Assembly (NCBI RefSeq): GCF_015832195.1
Contig: NC_052032.1
Span: 8,748,618 to 8,812,617, forward strand
DNA length: 64,000 nucleotides
Source of the DNA: Motacilla alba alba
Lineage: Eukaryota > Chordata > Aves > Passeriformes > Motacillidae
Direction: 5' to 3'
Numbering within the stretch: the stretch's first letter is position 1; the number at the start of each line of letters is the position of its first letter. The position numbers and the translations under genes are program-made. Below are positions 12,601-24,600 of the stretch, one piece after another. The notes under the pieces are model-generated. The model did not search any database. It had not been told where the DNA came from and saw only the letters and a list, made by a program, of their open reading frames with translations.

Positions 12601-15600
12601 CCCTTCCCCACCTGTAAAGCACTGAGAGCTCAGCCAGGTGTGACCTCACACTCCCTCCCTGTGGCCCCAGCCCAACATCACAGAGCTGATTTTTACCTCC
12701 CCAGCAGATTCCCAGGACCTGGAGAAGGGAAATCTGCTCTCGAGATCCTTCTCTCCCTGCACTGCAAATCCCAGTTGTTTGCTGGTCTTCCTCCCAAGAA
12801 CACTTTGTCCTCCTCTCAACAAACAGCCCCAGCCTTGGGAATGCGAGCAGCACCACGGATTAACGGGGTCACTGCAACCCCCAGAGCTCTGGCTGCAGCT
12901 GCTCAGCCCTTCCCCATCCTCCAGGGATCTCACACACACAGACCTGCACGGCTCTGCCTCCGGCAGCATCATCACTGCTGGCTCCAGATGTTAACACAGC
13001 ACATCTGGATGTCCAGAGGGCACTGAGCAGCCCGTGGGGCACATCCACCCTTCCTGACCCAGACACAGCACCAGCACTGAGGCTCATTTCCTCTCCCCCT
13101 TTCACAACAGAGGAACCCGCCAGAAGGAAGCCCCTGAGGAGATGCCAGGCGTGAGTTCTGCAGGAGTTACGAGAGGAGATGAGGTGCACAGGGAGCCTGG
13201 GGAAGCTGCTGTGGCCCCCTCAGCCTTCGAGGCAACAGCTCAGCTCCAGTGGGGCACGGCAGGACATGCTGCTCCCTCCCCACACCTCCACCTGCCAGGA
13301 GAGGCTCCAGCAGTGACCCAGCAGGTCATCAATGTGAGATCAATGCCAGGAGAGGCTCCAGGAGTGACCCAGCAGGTCATCAATGTGAGATCAATGCCAG
13401 GAGAGGCTCCAGCAGTGACCCAGCAGGTCATCAATGTGAGACCAATGCCAGGAGAGGCTCCAGCAGTGACCCAGCAGGTTATCAATGTGAGACCAGTGCC
13501 AGGAGAGGCTCCAGCAGTGACCCAGCAGGTTATCAATGTGAGACCAATGCCAAGAGAGGCTCCAGCAGTGACCCAGCAGGTTATCAATGTGAGATGAACA
13601 CAGGGCACACACACAGAGCCAGCCCCTCCTTCCCCTCCAGGGCACAGTGCCTCAGTCCCAGCTCACCCCCTCCACGGCAGTGCTACCCACAGGGCAATGT
13701 GCCCGTGCTACAAGGTCGTATTTAATCAGTGCACACCTCCTGGGATGCAGGGTGTGTGAATTAATAACTCTGCCCCAGCACGGAGCTGCCAGCTGGCAGT
13801 GCCAGGCACCCACCCGTGGGCAGCTCCAGGACAGTCCCCACGTCAGGCTGGCAGCACTGAGGTGACCTGTCTGTGCTACGCTGCTCCCTGGCAGCACAGA
13901 GAGTGACCCAGAGCCCAGCAAAGCCACTCTGGCTGCTGGGACCAAGAGTTGCCACATCTTGTTTCCACGTTCAGCACTGCTGCAGGTGTTCCAAGGGTGA
14001 GATGCCACCCAGTGTGTGCTGATGGTCCCAGCCTGCCTCCAGCCCCTGCCCTGGGCTCGTTACCGGGTGCTAATCAGAACAAGAGCAGCCAAAAATCCCT
14101 GCCAGTCTCTCCCGAAAGCCTCAGGTATCAGTCAAATCAGAGAAAAGAGCCCTGCAGAGCTTTAAAAGACACAAAAGCCAGTTTGCTGCATGGCACGTGG
14201 AATTTCATTCCCAACACAGATTAATTCCATTAACTCCTTCTGTGCCCTTTTTTGGGGATCCTTTCCTGCCTTTGCAGCTTGTGGAAAGCACAGAGCAAAC
14301 ATCCCTTTGTGGTGAAGGCACTCACTCCACAGCCTTATTCTGCTCTAGCGTTTCTATTTCCCGCCCGCTTGCAAACGCCTTCCCCTCCCCACACCACACA
14401 ACTCCTGAGACTTCCCAACACCACCAAAACCCCAGGAACTCACCTTGTGCCTCGTAGCCAGAGTAGGGATGGGCTGCAGCCAGGTCCTCGTCCCCAGGGC
14501 CCAGGCCAAGGGCTGCCCTGAGCTGGGCCATGTTCAGCTGGGCTGTCAGCTCCCCGCTCCTGTCCCCAATCTGCAGCAGGAAAACCAACAGGGCACTGGT
14601 TAAAGGCATGGGCTGCTCCAAGCACACAGCCCCCAGCCAAGGGTTTGCCAGTGGCACCCCAAAATCAAACACAGAGACACCTGAGAGACCGCACAGCTCT
14701 CCAGAACTATTCCCCAGGGATAATTTGGGAGAGGGTCTGTGCTGCAGCTCAGAACAGCTCAGCGCAAGGCACGGAGAGGGCTCAGCTCACCCACTGCCAC
14801 AGGACTGAGCCTAAATGGGCTCATCTGGGCTGTCCTGTAGGCACACATGGCTTGGCAGAGAGCCCTGGAACTCCCAGCCCCCTTCCTCAAGTATTTCCAT
14901 AGTTACTGAGCACCAGACACCACGCTGCCACCAGCCACGTGGGCACACACCAGCGCCCTGGAAGCCCTTCTCTCCTGGCTCACGGCCATACAACTTCGAG
15001 CTGTTCCTGGTGATCCACCCACACAATGCTCCAAAAATGCTTTCAGAAGTCCACGTTTTCCCCAATTCCCACCTCTCGCTGGCCTGAGGCCAAGGAAGCT
15101 GATGGCACACGTTTGGACAGAGATCTGTCCAAAATGAGGAGCTGTGGGACACATCACTGCATCCTCCTCAAAGTTTAACCCAGCCAGGGAACGGCTGTGC
15201 TGCACACCACAGAGGTCACCCTGAAAAGCCTCTGATCTTCAGAGGAAGAGCAGCCTGTGTGACAGAGGAAGACCTTGGCTGCTCCCCTGGAGAGGCCAAC
15301 TCCTGTTAAATGCCTGGCAACAGCTCTTTTGTGTCCCCTGCCATAGTCTGCAGCATGGAACAAAACCATAAATCCCCACATTATTTATGACAAAGCCCCA
15401 AGCTCCAGTAAAGGGAGGCAGATCAAAGGGCTTATCAGCAGGCATAAATCCCCCTGCCAATTACAGGAGATTTGCTGTTGACATCATCTCCAGAGAAATG
15501 ACTATGTCCATGTTAGGTCTTACAGTCCTTGATGCTCATTTATTAAGTGCTTCCCTGAGTCCCACTCATTTCAGATCATCTCCTATTAACAACCAGCAAC

Positions 15601-18600
15601 AGACAGGCAGGAGGACAATGACCCCGGGCAGGACCTGCCACACACACCACAGCAGAGCCCTGATTCCTGCCCCCAGCCTCTCAGGAGCTGCACTCTGACA
15701 TGACAAAAATACTCCAGAGCAGTGGCCCAGAGCTGGGGCAGCTTCCAGGGTTTTTAGGTACACATCCTTTATTCCAGTAGGATTGTGTGAGCAACCTGCA
15801 GCAGCTTCCAGTGTGGTTGCCCTGAGCTGGTTTCATTTGGATTCAAATGCCACCATTAGATTTTTGTTGGGAAGAAGGTGACGGGAAGTGAGTTACGAAC
15901 ATCAGCCTGAAAAGGTTGAATTCCACAAGGCTTCTCCTGGCCAAAACCCTGGTGCTTGTCAAAGGGACAGTCCCTGCACTGCTCCATGATTCATGATGGG
16001 GGACTTCATCAGCCACCTGCCATGGGGAACCCACTGCTGGCACAGCTGGAGCCACAGCCAGCACCCTGCAATGACAACTCTGGGACCCCCCACCCTGCTG
16101 GGTCTCCCCTCTACCCCCCAAAGGCCCCAGGAGCACCAGGGCTGATCCTCCCAGGGCCCCTCAGCTGATGTCTGGCTCTGAGGACTCAGCCCCAGCCTGA
16201 GCAGGGCAGGGAAAGTTTTAAAATGTACAGGGCCAAAGAAAAGTATTTCTTCAGTGTGTCTGATAAGTATAATTAAATCTGTAATTAGGCTGCTGTGTCA
16301 GCCCTACTCGGAGATTTAGCCAACCTAAGAGACAGGCAGGAGAACACCCAGCACACTTACAGATGGTGATTTCAATTAGGGCTTCAAGAGGGCAATTTCT
16401 TCATCTGGGGAAGACTAAAGAGGCCACAGCAGATTTCCTCAACACACTGAAAAGAGCAAACAATGGAATTCTGGCTTTCTGCACTTCTGAGCCATCTGAA
16501 ATCAGCAGGAAAGCTGGACCAGGCCAAAGTGAAACCAGAGAAGCTGCACACACAACGCCCCAGAGGGGTGGCAGTGGCACAGGGCTGGCTGCAGGCTGTG
16601 TGCAGCCAGGGACAGCATCCAACTGCAGCTCCAGCTCGGCTGGAATCTCCCTGCGCTCAGCAAAGTGGGATCTGACAGACTGGAGACTGCACAACGCTTT
16701 GGCCAGGCAGTGGACAAGTCCCCAGGTCCTGTCTCACCCAGAACTTTGGTTAAGAGCAAGCCCAGCTTAAACACTTGCTGTAATTAAGGGCAAGGCTGGG
16801 AGTCTCCCATCAAGAAAGTGTTTTCCAGCCAAGCTCTGCAGTTCCTAAGAACACTGAACCTGCACAGAGAGAAGGGCTTTCCAGGGCAGGTAGAGCATCA
16901 ATATCATTTATTGGCATAAAACAGTCTTGCTCTCACCAGGGATCACAGGTTCCCTCTGGTTTGCACCAGCTTCTCTTACCTCTTGGGAGATTTCAAGGTG
17001 TTTCCTTGCAAAGTGCAAAGCCTGCTCGTGGCTCCCCAGGGACACGTAGGCATTTCCCAGACTCCAGCAGGCTCTTCCTTCTCCCACCCTGCAGGACAGG
17101 AAACTGTCAAAGCACAGAAATGCTGGGCAAAGCCCAGCAGGGCCTTCAGGAGAGCGCTGACAGCCAGGCTCCTTGCTCTGCTCCCACCTCCACAGAGGTT
17201 CTGCAGTGGAAATGAAGCGTGCTGGACAGCTTCAACTCCTCTTACACCGGGGATGAACAGCCTGGGAGCAGGACTGCACCCACAGGGACAAAGTGCAAGC
17301 ACTGCAGCGAGGGCCAGGAGGCTTTGGCTTCACTGCTGAGCCCCAGCCTGAGAGGAGAAGCCAGAGCTCCTGCCCAGCTTCCACCTCACACAACCAGGGC
17401 TCCTCTCAGACAGAATGCAACGTCCAGCTCTGGCTCCTCAGCAGCCCAGAGCTGAACCAGCAAGGAGAGAACACTGCGGGCAGGCAGCAGCTCCACTGAG
17501 CCCCAGCACTGCATCACCAGGGTGAAAGCATGAACCTGCACCCAGCAGGGACAGGCACAGAGCTCCACGAGGTCTCCAGGGCACTGTGCTGGTTTCCAGG
17601 AGCCAGGGAGAGCAGGGGGATGTGGAGCCTGTGCAGCCCCGAGCCCCAGCCTGGCTCCTGGAGCTGCAGCAGCTGTTTGCAGGAGCAGGCAGAGCCTCCT
17701 GCTCCCCAGAGCCTGCTCAGCTCTGCACACGAGCAGATGTGGGGGGAGAAGGGATAAAAAAAGCACCTGGGGGCGCAGGGGGAGGTTCAGCATGACTGCA
17801 ACTCCCTTTTCAGAGGTTTGGGCGGGTTGATCAGCATTCCACCGTTTTTCTTGTCACCCTGTTCAATACCTTCTGCTCACAGGGTGTGTTCCCAGAAATG
17901 CAGGAGCCCACAGGCCTGCACCCCCACAGCATGATTCACCCTTGGGTGGGATTGTGCCTGCCCTGAGCACAGGCTGCCCGGGTGGTGGCACAGCTCTCCC
18001 ATCCTGATGTCCCTGCTCCATCTAGTGGAGGACACCCAGGCTCCGAGGGAATTCAGCACCACGCTCAACGAGCTGGCTGCAAAGTCACTGCAGCTGCAAC
18101 AGGGCTCAGGATTGGAATATCCTGGAAAAAGGAACCAACCTCTCAAAAAAAAAATTAAAATTTAAGAAAAATTAAAAGGTCAAGCCTCCTAAAGAACGAG
18201 GAGCAAGACCAAGATACATCATCTCCACTCTCTCTATGCAACATCATCTGTACGTGGAGGTTTCCAGCATCAACCCAGAGCAACGGGGCAAAGTGGCACA
18301 CCTTGTATGCCCTAAACACACAGCTTTTAAGAGAAATACAACTTTTGTGAACAAAAAGGAGCTCTTGAGAGGCCCTCCTGGGACAACACAGCAGCAGCAC
18401 TGAGCACAATGCATCTTCTTGAAGTACCTTGTTAAAAATCTCACTCAGCCCACACAGACACTGCACTGGGGGCACCATCTCCAGGTTTGAGTGACACGAG
18501 AAAGGATAATCAGGCCATGGTTTTGACAGATGATTGGACTAAGGACTGGCTGCCCAGAGATTTCTAATGCCTTTCAAGCACACACATCACTGGTGCTTAA

Positions 18601-21600
18601 CCCCAGCAAGGGAGAACAGAAGTCAGGGAAGGGTCAGGGCTCTCCACCCTCACCTGAGGCTCTCCCTTACCTGTCTCCCAGCTCCTGTGCTATCACCAGG
18701 TGCCTCAGGTGATATTCAATGGCTTTCTCATAGTCCTGAAGCAGTGTACACGTGTTCCCCAGGCTGTAGCAAGCCTGGGCTTCTACTGCTTGGTCCTTGA
18801 GCTGTCTGGAGAGCTGGAGTGTTTTCCTGCAGGGAACAGTGGGAACCAAGAGCCCTGGTCAGTGCCAGGCCACAGGGAGGTCACCCCTTGCAGCAACACC
18901 CTGCATCACCCACCACAGCAGCCCTGCCACCCCAGGTCCCTTGTCACAGCCCCTGGAGCTGAGGGCTGGCTGTGACAGCTCAGAATTACAGGAGCAGTCC
19001 CTGGAGCTGAGGGCTGGCTCTGACAGCTCAGGATCCCCAGGAAGGAGCAGCCCCTGGAGCTGAGGGCTGGCTGTGACAGCTCAGGATCCCCAGGAAGGAG
19101 CAGCCCCTGGAGCTGAGGGCTGGCTGTGACAGCTCAGGACTCACAGGAGCAGCCCCTGGAGCTGAGGGGAGCCTGTGACAGCTCAGGATCCCCAGGAAGG
19201 AGCAGCCCCTGGAGCTGAGGGCTGGCTGTGACAGCTCAGGATTTAGGGGAGCAGCCCCTGGAGCTGAGGGCTGGCTGTGACAGCTCAGGATTACAGGAGC
19301 AGCCCCTGGAGTTGAGGGGTGGCTGTGACAGCTCAGGATCCCCAGGAAGGAGCAGCCCCTGGGGCTGAGGGCTGGCTGTGACAGCTCAGGATCCCCAGGA
19401 AGGAGCAGCCCCTGGGGCTGAGGGCTGGCTGTGACAGCTCAGGATTTAGGATTTAGCCCCTCGCACTCACTTGTAGTAGTCAGCAGAGATGTCAAACCTG
19501 CCCAGGAAGATGTGGGCGTTGCCCAGGTTGCTGTAGGCCCGGCGCTCGGCCGCCTTGTCCCCAAACTCCTTGGCAATGGCCAGGCGCTGCAGAGACACAG
19601 CACACACAGCTCAGTCAGCACTCACCCCACAGCAGCTCATCTCGTGTGGTGTTTGTGAGGCGCCCAGGACGAAGGAGGAATTGAGAATCTCACCCCTCAG
19701 CTGATGGTGGTTGGTCACTAAGTTAAACCAATTCCCATGACACCAATCAAACCTGCAGCTGTCGGTGAACAATCTCCAGACCACACTCCAAAGCAGCCAA
19801 ACACAGGAGAAGCCAATCAGAAAATTATTGTTTACATTTTTCTCTGAGGCCTCTCAACTTGCCAGGAGAAGGGATTTTTCAGAAAATATGACAGTGACAA
19901 TCTTCCCGGGGGATCAGCTCCCAGGGCTGCAAAGCTCCCACCCAGCCAGGTGCTGAACCTGCAGCAGGAAACCTCTCCCTCTTCTGCAGCTCAGCATCAG
20001 GAAAGGCTCTTGGAAAAGTGGGAGTGATGCTGCACCCCAGTGTTACATTCTCTGAAAAATCTTTTTGCCCAGGATTTTGCTCCTGGGAAGCTGAGAAGCT
20101 TCAGAGAAAAAGGAAAACAAATTCTTCTTTGTTTCTCTTCTGTTTTGCTCATGTGGAATGTGTTTAGAGATTGTTTATCTAACAGGTGGCTGTTTCATTG
20201 GTTTTTTGGTGGGTTTTCACTCACTGGCCAATTATGGCCAAGCTGTGTCAAGGCTCTGGAAAGAGTCACGGGTTTTCATTATCATCTTTTTAACCTTCTG
20301 TAAATATATTTTCTGTCTTCTTTAGTATAATTTAGTATAGAATTTTTAATATAATATAGTATCATAAAATAATAAATTAGCCTTCTAAGAACACTGAGTC
20401 AAATTCATCATTCCTTCCTGCCACGAGGCACCCAGCAAATACAACACCCCAGTGCTGTCCCCCCAGCATTCAAAAACCAGAGGAGCAGTGAATTTCCACC
20501 CTCCACTGCCAGGAAACCCATACACACTCTGCCACAGAAGCTAAATTGCATTTGAATTGGGGCAGGGACTTTGTCACCTCACCTCCCTGTAAAGCTCTGC
20601 AGAAAGTTATCGTGTTCTACAAGCTGCATTTATTCTTGATCAACAGCTCTTTCAGCAGCTTAATTAAATTCATGGCTTGCATTTATTAAAATCTAGACTG
20701 AGACAAATTAAGAGCAGAAAAAAAACCTTGCTAGACCCAGCTGCAATTTGCCCTTGGATACCTCCTGTGGTTTCCAAGCCAACAGCACCCTTCCCTCAAG
20801 CTGCTCACGAGGTGCTGGTGGCACTGGAGGAAGATTTGCTCGGTGTGAGTTGGTACAACAGGGCAGACCCGGGGGCTCACACAGGAGGAGGAAAACAGCT
20901 GGGGGAAACATCTCCCTGTGCTTGCTGGGCTGGGGTGAGAGGGAAAGCTGCTGCCAGGCCCAGGAAGGGAGCAGAGGTGTCTCCTACCTCCTTGTGGAAG
21001 GCGATGGCCTCACTGAAGTTGCCCAGGAGGTACTGGGTGTTGCCAAGGTTGCCGTAAGCACGGCCCTGTGCAGCTCTGTCCCCCAGCTCCTTCACCAGGG
21101 ACAGGTTCCTCCTGAAAGAAACCAGCAGAACATCCGTGAGGCACGGCCCTGCAGGGGACTTGCACAGAACGGAGGGAGAGGCAGCCCTGGAGAAGGCATT
21201 TTCCCCCCAAGCACAGGTGACAGGCCGGTGGCCTGTGCTGGACTCCCCACGCAGCTCAAGCCAAGCCAGGGGTGCAGGTCCTGCTGCTCTGTCCCCTCAG
21301 GCAGCGGGTGGCTCTGTGCAGAACCACACCTGTGCTCACACACCTGGTCTGATCCATCCCACATTAAACCAGAAACGGCCCCACTGCAGCACCAGGGCCA
21401 CAGGAAGAAGATTTCCCTGCCCTGCTGCAGGGAGAGAGGCCAGACCCACAGTGCCATGGCAGGGCTCTGCTCTGGGAGCCTCCTGGCATTTCTTTATCTT
21501 GTTTTTACCCTTTACTCAGCACACAGAGGATGGTGGAGCACTCACCACTGGCACAAATTCACCCTGTGGCTATGCTACCACTCCTTGGAAAAAGGGTGGC

Positions 21601-24600
21601 GAGCTGCTCATAGGCACTATCACATCCTCAGATATGAGGGAAGGGATAAAAGATCTTATCACTCTCTTCACTTCAAAAGCCTATTAAAAAAACTGCATCA
21701 CAAATGCAGAACTCTGAAGCACAAGGGAAAAAACACAAGCTCCAAATTCAGGTGGTGACCTTCCCTTGTGGCACATGCCTGATCTTTGAAATGATTTAGG
21801 AAAAGGAAGGTTGTGACAAGTGAGACAACGTGCAGATCCTCGAGAAGAACCAAGACTTCAAAGTGCCTCCTCCCTTGGGTGAGAGGGATGGAGACACACA
21901 GGGATCCATCCTCACAGAGGCCAGCAGAGAGCAGCAGGGGCCACAGGAGCTGGGAGTTCAGCCTCCCGACACTGGCAAGCAGCAGGCTGCTGCACTTCAT
22001 TGCATGATCACGATTCGACCCACAGAGAGTTTCACAAAGCCAATGCCAGCATCGATTTCAGCTCAGATTTTATAAAGACCTTTCCTCACCTTCCTTGAGA
22101 TTAATTTGCCAACACAGCTCGGCATCTCAGGAAATATTCCTAATCTATTACAACCTGCAAATTCTCAGCCAGTGGCCCTGTTCCCTGCAGGAGAAGGGGC
22201 TGGCCAAGCTTGGATACTTACTCATAATATTCTGAAGCTTTCTGTAGTGTGTCCTTGACTTCCTGAGGCAGGTAGCCCGGGTCCTGGGATGTGTTCCAGG
22301 ATAAGTGCTTGCCCTTTGCATGGTAAACATTCCCAATGTTATAGAGAGCTCTGGCCTCACCTACCTAAAGGGAGGAAGAACAGGAAACACCAAGGTAACA
22401 CACTTCACATCCCAGCATGGACATCTCCACTGCTGGGCAGAGATGGCAAGAACCATGAGCCCACACTGTCCTGTCCCATCCTTCAGAACCATGAGCCCAC
22501 AGTGTCCTGTCCCACCTTTCAGAACCATGAGCCCACACTGTCCTGTCCCACCTTTCAGAACCATGAGCCCACACTGCCCTGTCCCACCTTTCAGAACCAT
22601 GAGCCCACACTGTCCTGTCCCACCTTTCAGAACCATGAGCCCACAGTGTCCCGTCCCATCTTTCAGAACCATGAGCCCACACTGTCCCGTCCCATCTTTC
22701 AGAACCATGAGCCCACTCTGTCCTGTCCCATCTTCACCCTCACAGCAGCAGGAGATGTGTGATGGCAGCCAGAAAGGAGAGCTTCACCCTGCAGCTCCTC
22801 CCAAAGCCCACCTTCAGCAGATCCCATTTACTGACTTGCAGACAGGTTATTTTTAAAGCCAGGAAATATTTCCTGCTGGAACCATTACCTTGTCCCCCTG
22901 CTCCCGAGAAATGTCCAGGTGTCTCTGGCAGCAAACCACAGCTTCATCAAACTGCCCCAGGATTTTCAGGGTATTCCCAAGGTTGCCACTTGCCTTGGCC
23001 TCTCCAATTCGGTCCCCAATGGTTCTACAAGATGAAGATGTTAAAGAGCTCAGAGACTTTAATTCACCAAATGAAAAATATCTGCTGGAGGCAGACTTAA
23101 GCTACAGCTTAGCACAGACATCTGGCTGGAGAGCTTCCCACAGGCTCCCACAAGTCTGAAGGCAGATTCTTGCTCCCAGTTTACTGTTTCAGAACTGCTG
23201 TAATGACTGCAGGTCATTGCAGGGAGTGCTGGGGACAGAAGTGGACACTGCTCTTGCTCCAGGCACCCTCCCCACATCCACATCCCTTTCTCCACCTCCC
23301 TGCTCTGAAGGCAGCCGTCCCATCCTTGGTGAGTCCCAGGTTCTCCACAGGACAACCACCCTCAGGGCCTCTTTGGGATGTGTATTTCTGGGTTCAGGCC
23401 CCACAGAACCCATCCTCACTCAGGGCTGTGTCTGATGAGGATGAAGCAGTGCTGACACACTCACCTGGCCAGGGTGAGGTCGTGCTTGTGGTACAGCAAG
23501 GCCTTGGAATACTCCTTCAGGTAGAAATAGGCATTGCCCAGCTGGCTGTAGATGGCACTGAGAGTCTTCAGGTCCTCTGTCCCCACCTGCACTGCTGCTT
23601 CAAAGAAAGCTGCCCCAGCTTTGAAGTCCCCAGCCTTGCACAAGCGCTCTCCTTCCAGGGCCAGCTCCAGGCAGGACGCCTCCATCCTGCCAAAACCAAG
23701 GGAATTGTTTCCAGAAGAGTGTGGCTGCAGTGCTCCCACTCTGCTCTGCAGTGCTAACAGAGTTTGCTTCATTGCACACCTTTAATTTTTCCCCTGGGGT
23801 CAGAAGCCAGGAGCATCCAGATTCCACCTTCAAGTGGAAGCTGTCCCTGCCCATGGCAGGGGTTTGGGATGAGGTGGTCTTTAAGTCCTTTTCAACCCAA
23901 ACCATCCTAAGATTCTCTGATTTACAGACCACATCTGCAAGCAGCCAAAGGCAGCCCCTGGGCTCCTGGCAGGAATCTGGACAAGAAGCTCAGGGCTCCT
24001 GGCCCCAAGGCATGGAATCATCACAGCAGTAACACCTGCTTTCCTCCAGGTGCTGCAGAAGCCACGTATCCAGGAATTTATACCTGGACCATTTTCCCTG
24101 GGGTAACAGAGAGGGAAGCCAAATGGTAACAGGTTTTTCCTGGATATCAGAGAAAAGCCTGGACTGTGCAGATTTTCTTGGCTGAGCAGCTCCCAGCTCG
24201 GTGTCTGCTTTCCATTAACTCTCCTGCTGTCACGTTTTCCACAGGCACTCAGCACACTGGCCTCCAGGGCAGCTTTCCTCCCGGGCATTTTCTGACACCT
24301 TTGGCACTGGCATGCCCCAAGCTGTCAGAGAGAGCGCTGTCACTGCTTCAAGAGAGAGAAAACACTCCCCTCTGAGTGCTCCAAGCCCTCCCTAAGTCAC
24401 AGCTGACCCCATCAGACCACACCTATCCCAAGCTTTCATTGGAAATGTCCTGCCAGCTGCAAAGCCAGCCCCTTCCCAAGGGGGATGGACACAGCATGTT
24501 CCTGCTCCTCTATCCTGATGCTTCTCTTTGCTCTCTTTCTGCTCAATTGATTTTTAAAAGTCAAAATTATCTAGGTCAAAGGTGGACATCTGCTGAGAAA

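Larger units (their letters stand above)
2819..14443 (-). other. GPSM1: GPSM1 intron 9 (11.6 kb)
   Basis: A long intron between the last TPR exon and the linker. It contains a CR1 3' fragment (about 4425-4610), a 19-bp duplication (4841-4878), a CT microsatellite (5728-5744), a 37-bp array (6253-6402), an A-run near 7140 and a 51-bp array (13295-13597). I saw no exon-like reading frame with credible splice sites. The many short open frames here read into repeats or low-complexity GC-rich DNA. Confidence 0.75.

Noticed and set aside
20748..21758. 336-codon plus-strand open frame
   Set aside because: It is antisense across the conserved GPSM1 exon 5, has no recognisable domain and has no splice context.
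22289..22856. Repetitive Pro/Cys/His-rich frames near GPSM1 intron 3
   Set aside because: They translate the 36-bp minisatellite, and one runs antisense to exon 4.
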